From assembly GCA_010028615.1 (NCBI GenBank), contig RHAS01000062.1, positions 1 to 5,556 on the forward strand: a stretch of DNA of 5,556 bases, read 5' to 3'. The notes beneath the pieces were generated by a model. It made no database searches, was not told where the DNA came from, and saw only the letters and a program-made list of their open reading frames with translations. Source of the stretch: Actinomycetota bacterium (GTDB taxonomy: Bacteria; Actinomycetota; Actinomycetes; Actinomycetales; Microbacteriaceae). Both the position numbers and the translations under genes were made by a program. Of the stretch, positions 1-4,251 are shown piece after piece (the stretch's first letter is position 1; each line of letters opens with the position of its first letter).

Positions 1-30
1 TTGCTTAGTTGGTGGGCTTCAAGGTAGAGT
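1..30 (+). promoter_or_regulatory. Candidate sigma70-type promoter of the rpsF operon
   Basis: TTGCTT at 1-6 resembles a -35 box and TAGAGT at 25-30 resembles a -10 box, with an 18-base spacer. Transcription would then begin around 36-38 and give a leader of roughly 108 bases before rpsF. The -10 matches the consensus at four of six positions. The window begins exactly at the -35 candidate, so upstream context cannot be judged. No other convincing promoter is seen before rpsF. Confidence 0.4.
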
Positions 31-89
31 ATTCAGGTTGCCTTGGAAAAGACCCTGTGCTTTTTCTTCTAGTCAACAAATGCATATAC

Positions 90-133
90 CCTCCTGCCAC
101 GGAAACGCCGTGGCCGTTCTAGTCCAGAGGAGG
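90..133 (+). promoter_or_regulatory. Structured rpsF leader, probable S6:S18-binding autoregulatory motif that sequesters the ribosome binding site
   Basis: CCTCCT at 90-95 is perfectly complementary to the rpsF Shine-Dalgarno AGGAGG at 128-133. Between them lies a perfect 7-bp hairpin, GCCACGG (96-102) and CCGTGGC (108-114), with the loop AAACG. A CCG trinucleotide (114-116) follows the hairpin on its 3' side, inside an unpaired stretch. Known family: the S6:S18 heterodimer binds a leader motif upstream of rpsF in many bacteria, which mimics its 16S rRNA site and has a conserved CCG next to a stem-loop. The arrangement here fits that motif and would let excess S6:S18 shut off translation of the operon. 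The pairing is read directly from the sequence; protein binding is inferred. Confidence 0.55.
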
Positions 134-144
134 TGGGGTTAGTC

Positions 145-528
145 GTGCATAAATATGAAGTCATGGTCATCCTTGACGCTGAAGTCGACGAAAAAACAGT
201 AGGCCCAAGCCTAGACAAATTCCTCAACGTAATTCGCAACGGTGGCGGCACCGTTGACAGCGTTGACATTTGGGGACGTCGTCGTTTCGCTTACGAGATC
301 AACAAGAAAACCGAAGGCATTTACGCAGTTTTGTATTTGACCTGTAATCCAGCTGAAGTTTTGGAGCTCGACCGTCAGTTGAGATTGTCTGAAGCAGTTG
401 TTCGCACCAAAGTTTTGCGTGCTGAAGATGCTGTATTCAAGATCAATCCAGTAGCGGTTCCAGAGTTCGAAGCCAACGAAGAAAAGCCGGTTAGAGCTAA
501 GCGCGCTACCGCTAAGTCTGCTGAGTAA
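145..528 (+). CDS. rpsF: 30S ribosomal protein S6
   Basis: This encodes ribosomal protein S6 (127 aa), which binds 16S rRNA in the central domain of the 30S subunit as a heterodimer with S18. The sequence has the typical S6 core: an N-terminal KYEVMVIL strand (residues 3-10), the [12 protein letters not shown] segment (41-52), GIYAVLYL (58-65) and [12 protein letters not shown] (81-92). A charged Lys/Ala/Glu-rich tail follows residue 105, as is common in actinobacteria. I chose GTG at 145 because it gives the family-typical MHKYEV N-terminus and lies 11 bases after the AGGAGG at 128-133. The in-frame GTG at 133 overlaps that ribosome binding site and is unlikely to be used. It is the first gene of the rpsF-ssb-rpsR-rplI operon, and its leader probably carries an S6:S18 control element. 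Confidence 0.96.
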   Translation: MHKYEVMVILDAEVDEKTVGPSLDKFLNVIRNGGGTVDSVDIWGRRRFAYEINKKTEGIYAVLYLTCNPAEVLELDRQLRLSEAVVRTKVLRAEDAVFKINPVAVPEFEANEEKPVRAKRATAKSAE

Positions 529-533
529 AGCTG

Positions 534-1034
534 ATGGCTGGCGAACTAAACATCACAGTTGTCGGTAACATCTCTGCCGACCCTGAACTAAAGCAAACCC
601 CGAGCGGCATTGCTTATGTGAACCTAAGCGTTGCCTCAACACCGAGAACATACGACAGAGGATCAGGCGAGTGGAAAGACGGCGAGACCATGTGGATTCG
701 CTGCACCGTTTGGCGTGAAGTTGCTGAGAACGTTCAGCGCTCACTAACCAAGGGAACTCGTGTGATTGTCACCGGAAAACTAAAGCCGGTAAACGTATAC
801 CAGGCCAATAGCGGAGAAACTCGCGCTTCACTTGAAATCGAAGTTGAAGAGATCGGTCCATCTTTGCGCTATGCAACAGCATCATTGACTCGTCGCACTC
901 GCGATGGTCAAGGAGCAGTCGAGGGAAACCCTTGGGGCACACAGCCGCAAACACCATCCACCCCAGCTAACGACGCTTGGTCAAACCCTGGAACTAACTC
1001 AGGTTTTGCCACCAACGACGAGACACCTTTTTAG
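534..1034 (+). CDS. ssb: Single-stranded DNA-binding protein SSB
   Basis: This encodes SSB (166 aa), which coats single-stranded DNA as a tetramer during replication, recombination and repair. Residues 1 to about 112 form the OB-fold, starting NITVVGNISADPELK, with tryptophans at 47, 54 and 60 in the usual base-stacking region (MWIRCTVW at 53-60). Residues from about 120 to 160 are a disordered linker rich in Asn, Thr, Pro and Gly. The protein ends in the acidic tip DETPF (162-166), a variant of the usual DDEPPF/DDIPF peptide that recruits partner proteins. The start ATG lies five bases after the rpsF stop, and no strong Shine-Dalgarno is visible in the intervening bases, so translation is probably coupled to rpsF. 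The length and domain layout are normal for actinobacterial SSB. Confidence 0.96.
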   Translation: MAGELNITVVGNISADPELKQTPSGIAYVNLSVASTPRTYDRGSGEWKDGETMWIRCTVWREVAENVQRSLTKGTRVIVTGKLKPVNVYQANSGETRASLEIEVEEIGPSLRYATASLTRRTRDGQGAVEGNPWGTQPQTPSTPANDAWSNPGTNSGFATNDETPF

Positions 1035-1055
1035 AGTTTAAGTAGGAGAAGAATA

Positions 1056-1319
1056 ATGGCAGGAAAAGTTAACAGCGATCGCGTCAAGAAAGGCGCACGC
1101 AACGCTAAGAACCTAAAGCTTGCACCAGTCAAGCCAATCAAGGTTGGCGTCATCGATTACAAAGACGTAGCAACGCTACGTAAATTTGTATCTGACCGCG
1201 GCAAGATCCGTTCACGTCGCATCACCGGAGTTTCTGTTCAGGAGCAACGTCTGATTGCTAAGGCAGTGAAGAACGCACGTGAGGTAGCGCTGCTTCCTTA
1301 CGCCGGTGCAGGACGCTAG
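1056..1319 (+). CDS. rpsR: 30S ribosomal protein S18, cysteine-free form
   Basis: This encodes ribosomal protein S18 (87 aa), the partner of S6 in the 30S platform. Conserved S18 segments are [19 protein letters not shown] (33-51), [22 protein letters not shown] (54-75) and the terminal ALLPY (78-82). The N-terminal 30 residues are basic. There are no cysteines, so this is the zinc-independent ('C-minus') form; many actinobacteria also carry a zinc-ribbon S18 paralogue elsewhere. ATG 1056 is preceded by AGGAG at 1044-1048 with a 7-base spacer. It sits between ssb and rplI in the standard operon order. Confidence 0.96.
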   Translation: MAGKVNSDRVKKGARNAKNLKLAPVKPIKVGVIDYKDVATLRKFVSDRGKIRSRRITGVSVQEQRLIAKAVKNAREVALLPYAGAGR

Positions 1320-1330
1320 GAGATAAGTAA

Positions 1331-1783
1331 ATGTCTAAAGTTATTTTGACCAATGAGGTCTCGGGCCTCGGATCAGCCGGCGATGTAGTTGAGGTTAAGG
1401 ATGGTTACGCCCGTAACTATCTATTGCCTCGCGGATTTGCTGTGCTATGGACCAAAGGCGGCGAGAAGCAGGTAGCCCAGATCAAGGCTGCTCGCGAAGC
1501 TCGTGCTTTGGCAACCATTGAAGAAGCCCAGGCCCTAAAAGCCCGCCTTCAGGAAAACCCAATCAAGCTAGCTGTCAAAGCTGGTGTTGGTGGTCGCCTG
1601 TTTGGCGCGGTAAAGACCGCCGATGTTGCCGCAGCGGTTGCTGCAGCCGGTCTCGGTGAAATCGACAAGCGTAAGGTGGCTTTCTTCGCACCTATTCGTG
1701 CAGTTGGTAACTACGAGGCGACCGTAAAGCTTCACTCAGATCTAGTTGCAACCCTTAAATTGCAGGTTGTAGCAAAGAAGTAG
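1331..1783 (+). CDS. rplI: 50S ribosomal protein L9
   Basis: This encodes ribosomal protein L9 (150 aa, the usual family length), a two-domain protein that binds 23S rRNA near the base of the L1 stalk and helps maintain reading frame. The N-terminal domain holds the L9 signature [18 protein letters not shown] (14-31) followed by PRGFA (33-37). A long connecting helix, rich in Ala, Glu and Lys, covers about 43-75. The C-terminal domain includes the conserved GGRLFGAV (87-94) and ends in a beta-rich segment. AGGAG at 1318-1322 overlaps the rpsR stop codon and lies 8 bases before ATG 1331, so the two genes are tightly coupled. It is the last gene of the operon before a hairpin terminator. Confidence 0.97.
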   Translation: MSKVILTNEVSGLGSAGDVVEVKDGYARNYLLPRGFAVLWTKGGEKQVAQIKAAREARALATIEEAQALKARLQENPIKLAVKAGVGGRLFGAVKTADVAAAVAAAGLGEIDKRKVAFFAPIRAVGNYEATVKLHSDLVATLKLQVVAKK

Positions 1784-1797
1784 TCTGAAAGGCTTCT

Positions 1798-1830
1798 GAT
1801 GGCAGGCTGAAAGCCTGCCATCTTGCTTTA
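1798..1830 (+). terminator. Hairpin terminator of the rpsF-ssb-rpsR-rplI operon
   Basis: GATGGCAGGC (1798-1807) and GCCTGCCATC (1813-1822) form a perfect 10-bp stem with the 5-base loop TGAAA, beginning 15 bases after the rplI stop. The stem is followed by TTGCTTTA, a weak, interrupted T-run, as often seen in actinobacterial intrinsic terminators. It separates the ribosomal operon from dnaB. Confidence 0.75.
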
Positions 1831-1840
1831 AGGGCCTTCC

Positions 1841-1860
1841 TGTGGATAACTTGTGGATAA
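1841..1860 (-). promoter_or_regulatory. Pair of perfect DnaA boxes (left cluster)
   Basis: TGTGGATAA occurs at 1841-1849 and again at 1852-1860. Each is the reverse complement of the consensus DnaA box TTATCCACA. Their starts are 11 bp apart, so they lie on nearly the same face of the helix. They are in the opposite orientation to the five boxes at 1977-2051, with an AT-rich island between the two groups. DnaA boxes are bound by the replication initiator DnaA; which role applies here cannot be read from this window. Confidence 0.8.
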
Positions 1861-1918
1861 GTTGCCTGTTTGGGGCTATGAATACGCTTTCACAAAACCT
1901 TAATCCACTGGTTTAGGG

Positions 1919-1950
1919 TTTGATTACAAATAAATATAAGTAGTTGAAAA
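1919..1950. other. AT-rich island between DnaA-box clusters, possible DNA-unwinding element
   Basis: These 32 bases contain only five G or C (about 84% AT), much more AT-rich than the surrounding genes. They are bracketed by a 7-bp inverted repeat, AGGGTTT (1915-1921) and AAACCCT (1948-1954). Origins generally place an easily melted AT-rich segment beside DnaA boxes, so this is the natural candidate if the region works as an origin. It could equally be simple promoter-region DNA. Confidence 0.4.
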
Positions 1951-1976
1951 CCCTGTATTTGCTGGTGTTTAGGCGG

Positions 1977-2051
1977 TTTTCCACAGATTTTGCACAGCTT
2001 TTTGCACATCTTATGCACAATATGGTCGGCGTGTTTGTCTAGTTATCCACA
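1977..2051 (+). promoter_or_regulatory. Cluster of five forward DnaA-box-like sites (right cluster)
   Basis: Five 9-mers read in the same direction: TTTTCCACA (1977-1985), TTTTGCACA (1988-1996), TTTTGCACA (2000-2008), TTATGCACA (2011-2019) and TTATCCACA (2043-2051). The last two match the TTATNCACA consensus exactly; the first three differ by one base (T for A at position 3). The starts of the first four are 11, 12 and 11 bp apart, about one helical turn, which favours cooperative binding. The cluster ends 89 bases before the dnaB start. DnaA binding here could act in replication initiation, DnaA titration or control of dnaB transcription. Confidence 0.75.
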
Positions 2052-2095
2052 GAAAAACTAACAACCGTGTTTGTCAGTTCATTGTCTATGGTGAA

Positions 2096-2104
2096 TGCTA
2101 CAAA
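2096..2104 (+). promoter_or_regulatory. Weak candidate extended -10 promoter for dnaB
   Basis: TGCTACAAA resembles an extended -10 element (TGn followed by a TATAAT-like hexamer, four of six matches). A start site near 2111 would give a leader of about 30 bases for dnaB. No good -35 hexamer lies at the right distance. dnaB needs its own promoter because the hairpin at 1798-1822 ends the upstream operon, but the exact site is uncertain. Confidence 0.22.
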
Positions 2105-2140
2105 TAAGTTCCAACAGTTTTTGATCAAAGAAAGTCCCAG

Positions 2141-3448
2141 ATGTCGATTGCACCAACCGGAAAAGCGTTCCGCAGCGAGGATCGCTTGCTTCCTCACGAC
2201 CTAGTTGCCGAACAAAGTACCCTCGGTGGCATGCTGCTTTCGGCTGATGTTGTTCATTCAATTCTGGGTGATGGTCTGGTTCGTCCTAGAGACTTCTATG
2301 CACCAAAGCACGAAATCATTTATTCGGCGATTGAGTCACTAGCTAATCGTGGTGAGCCAACAGATGTGATCACACTCAGTGATGAATTAGTAAAGCTAGG
2401 AAAACTAGCCACCGTTGGCGGAGCTGAGTATCTGCATGAACTAACTGCTGTGGTACCGACTGCTGCAAGCGCTAGCTTCTACGCAAAAATAGTTCGCGAG
2501 AAAGCAATTCTTCGAAGACTAATTGAAACCGGAACACGTATCGCGCAGCGTGGTTATGAAGCAGAAGGCGAAGTTGAAGAACTAGTTAACGCGGCGCAGT
2601 CTGAAATATATAACGTTGCCGATGAATCTACAGGTGCAGATTTCACACGATTGGGATCAGCACTGCAAATTGCAGCTGATGAAATTGAGTTGGTTCAGAA
2701 GAATAAGGGACTAGCCGGAATCCCAACCGGATTTACCAAACTTGATAAAGAGACAAACGGTTTGCACCCTGGCCAGCTAGTGATTATCGCCGCCAGACCT
2801 GGTTTGGGTAAATCGACTTTGGCAATCGACATTGCTCGTGAAGCTGCAATCAACAACAAGATGGCAACAGCAATCTTCTCTCTTGAAATGAGCATGGCCG
2901 AAATTGCAATGAGAATTCTTTCTGCAGAAACTGGGATCTATTTGCAGAGCATGCGTGCCGGTGGAATCTCAGATAACGAGTGGGCAATCATGGCCGAGCG
3001 CAGAAGCGCTATTTCTGCAGCGCCACTTTTGATTGATGACAGCCCGAACTTGAACATCGTTGAGATTCGTGCAAAGTGTCGACGCATGATCAAAGAATTT
3101 GATTTGAAGTTAGTAATTATTGACTACATCCAGTTGATGACTTCTGGTAAGAAAGTTGAAAATCGTCAGCAAGAAGTTTCTGAGTTTTCGAGATCGCTAA
3201 AGCTGTTGGCTAAAGAACTAAAAGTTCCTGTTGTTGCTCTTTCTCAGTTGAACCGTAAATCTGAAGAAGGAACGAATAAGAAACCAGAGCTTTCGCAACT
3301 GCGTGAATCTGGATCGTTGGAGCAAGACGCTGACGTAGTTATTCTGATTCACCGCGATTTCAATTCAGCTGAAGGAACAAGAGTTGGCGAGGCCGAATTG
3401 ATTTTGGCCAAACAACGTTCTTCCAAGGGCAGTACTCTAGGTTTGTAA
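2141..3448 (+). CDS. dnaB: Replicative DNA helicase DnaB, C-terminus frameshifted
   Basis: This encodes the hexameric helicase that unwinds the replication fork (435 aa as read). The N-terminal domain (about 17-125) begins with the typical LPHDLVAEQSTLGGMLLS. A linker follows, then a RecA-like motor from about 190. The motor has Walker A ARPGLGKST (218-226), SLEM with Glu 249, Walker B LVIIDYIQLM with Asp 328, ALSQLNR (366-372), LRESGSLEQDADVV (387-400) and the arginine-finger motif KQR (424-426). No intein interrupts it. ATG 2141 follows a weak purine-rich AAAGAAAG (2127-2134) with a 6-base spacer. After KQR the frame gives an unrelated nine-residue end and stops at 3448. The canonical tail FFQGQYSRFV is encoded just downstream in the -1 frame (3418-3462), so the end appears to be a frameshift, with roughly nine residues of the usual NGPT loop and strand also missing. 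Confidence 0.95.
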   Translation: MSIAPTGKAFRSEDRLLPHDLVAEQSTLGGMLLSADVVHSILGDGLVRPRDFYAPKHEIIYSAIESLANRGEPTDVITLSDELVKLGKLATVGGAEYLHELTAVVPTAASASFYAKIVREKAILRRLIETGTRIAQRGYEAEGEVEELVNAAQSEIYNVADESTGADFTRLGSALQIAADEIELVQKNKGLAGIPTGFTKLDKETNGLHPGQLVIIAARPGLGKSTLAIDIAREAAINNKMATAIFSLEMSMAEIAMRILSAETGIYLQSMRAGGISDNEWAIMAERRSAISAAPLLIDDSPNLNIVEIRAKCRRMIKEFDLKLVIIDYIQLMTSGKKVENRQQEVSEFSRSLKLLAKELKVPVVALSQLNRKSEEGTNKKPELSQLRESGSLEQDADVVILIHRDFNSAEGTRVGEAELILAKQRSSKGSTLGL

Positions 3449-3462
3449 ACCCTAAGGAGTAA
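3418..3462 (+). other. dnaB: Out-of-frame remnant encoding the canonical DnaB C-terminal tail
   Basis: Read in the -1 frame relative to dnaB, these bases translate to FFQGQYSRFVNPKE followed by TAA at 3460-3462. Actinobacterial DnaB proteins normally end in a segment of the form AFQGHYSRFVD, so this is clearly the expected tail. In this frame the stop codon overlaps the AAGGAG of the next gene and lies one base before its GTG start, which looks like the original compact gene junction. The tail would be reached only with a base deletion or insertion upstream, or by ribosomal frameshifting. Confidence 0.85.
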
Positions 3463-3463
3463 A

Positions 3464-4000
3464 GTGTTCCTCACCAACCTGCTGCGAAGCATTATTTTTG
3501 CCGTGGCAGCAGTGTTTCTAATTTTTATTCAGGATCACAGCGTGGTTTTAGGTGCAACCGTTCTACTTTTTGTTTCTGCCTTGGTTGGATTTTCTGGACT
3601 AGTTGGTGTTGTTCGAAAAGAGTCAGGAGAAAAGTTCGCGGTGAATCTATTCGCCGCAATTATTCCCCTTACTGTTTCGATGTTTCTTTTGACCACCAAT
3701 GGTTTTCTTGGATTGCAAAACACAGCGGGAGATTTGATTGTGTTTCGGATCTTGGTAGCTGTGTTTATAGCCGCGCTTGCAGTTAGTGAATACGCGCAGA
3801 GCTTTAGAGCAGAGCCAGGAGATCGATTGGAATTTCGCATCTCTGCGTTTCTGGGATTTCTTGCCACAGCCATATTTGCTCTAGCCCCATTAAACGATGT
3901 GAATGCGGTTGGTTTCCTCAGCGCTTACTTTGCTCTATCGTCAGCTCAGCGCGGTATTTGGTTGGCGACTCCGGGAAAGAAGGTTAGAAATGGCAAGTAA
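3464..4000 (+). CDS. Unrecognised small integral membrane protein, about six transmembrane helices
   Basis: The product (178 aa) is strongly hydrophobic. Transmembrane segments are likely at about 5-23, 25-50, 58-77, 92-111, 126-142 and 147-165, with short charged loops such as RKESGEK (51-57) and RAEPGDRLEFR (115-125) and a basic tail GKKVRNGK. GTG 3464 follows AAGGAG (3454-3459) with a 4-base spacer; no better start is nearby. The size and six-helix layout recall HdeD/DUF308-type membrane proteins, but I see no motif that proves it and assign no function. It is immediately downstream of dnaB and overlaps the next small membrane gene, so all three are probably one transcript. Confidence 0.8.
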   Translation: MFLTNLLRSIIFAVAAVFLIFIQDHSVVLGATVLLFVSALVGFSGLVGVVRKESGEKFAVNLFAAIIPLTVSMFLLTTNGFLGLQNTAGDLIVFRILVAVFIAALAVSEYAQSFRAEPGDRLEFRISAFLGFLATAIFALAPLNDVNAVGFLSAYFALSSAQRGIWLATPGKKVRNGK

Positions 4001-4208
4001 GAAAAGTGGTTCCCTACTCTCAATCTTCTTAATCTCAATATTTGGAGCAGCATTCGTGGCATTTATAGCTTGGGGGAGCTTTAGCGATCTAGGAAAAATT
4101 TTTATAGCCGCAGCAATCACCTTTGCTGTTGTCTTTGTTGTTCTACTAATTCTCAAACTTCTGCAAAAAGATGATGATGTGAAACCTGGAGTCCCCAGAC
4201 TGAAGTAA
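3990..4208 (+). CDS. Unrecognised small two-helix membrane protein
   Basis: The product is 72 aa with a short lysine-containing N-terminus (MASKKSG), transmembrane segments at about 9-28 and 34-57, and a charged tail with KDDD and a PGVPRLK end. The positive N-terminus and short inter-helix loop suggest that both termini lie in the cytoplasm. I prefer ATG 3990 because AGAAGG (3978-3983) sits 6 bases before it; upstream in-frame starts from 3903 would overlap the preceding gene by nearly 100 bases and lack this site. It overlaps the preceding membrane gene by 11 bases, indicating translational coupling. Function is unknown. Confidence 0.72.
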   Translation: MASKKSGSLLSIFLISIFGAAFVAFIAWGSFSDLGKIFIAAAITFAVVFVVLLILKLLQKDDDVKPGVPRLK

Positions 4209-4217
4209 CGCTTAAGT

Positions 4218-4251
4218 GTGGAGCTTGTTAGGGCCTTGCCAAGAGCTCCAC
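4218..4251. terminator. Weak hairpin between the convergent dnaB cluster and purB
   Basis: GTGGAGCT (4218-4225) and AGCTCCAC (4244-4251) are perfectly complementary over 8 bp with an 18-base loop, at the point where the two transcripts converge. The loop is long and no T-run follows on either strand, and the right arm lies inside the purB coding end. It could serve as a bidirectional stop signal, but support is limited. Confidence 0.25.

Noticed and set aside
67..124. Direct repeat TTCTAGTC at 67-74 and 117-124 in the rpsF leader
   Set aside because: Only 8 bases, with no complementary partner in the leader and no known role; it is probably chance, though it lies in a regulatory region.
133..144. 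GTG 133 as the rpsF start
   Set aside because: It overlaps the AGGAGG ribosome binding site and adds MGLV before the family-typical HKYEV; GTG 145 fits better.
2079..2261. Minus-strand open frame across the dnaB start
   Set aside because: It is antisense to the conserved DnaB N-terminus and the translation shows no domain or ribosome binding site.
3408..3418. Programmed -1 ribosomal frameshift site in dnaB
   Set aside because: There is no X-XXY-YYZ slippery heptamer (the site reads GCC AAA CAA CGT) and no obvious downstream pseudoknot; a slip here would also leave the tail about nine residues short. A deletion or sequence error is more likely, so recoding is kept only as a remote option.
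3535..3873. Minus-strand open frame of 112 codons inside the six-helix membrane gene
   Set aside because: Low-complexity, Asn/Thr/Arg-rich translation with no domain; it is the antisense shadow of a real gene that has a good ribosome binding site.
3903..3989. Upstream in-frame extension of the small two-helix membrane protein (101 aa version)
   Set aside because: It overlaps the preceding gene by nearly 100 bases, adds a non-conserved-looking Arg-rich leader, and ignores the well-placed AGAAGG site before ATG 3990.
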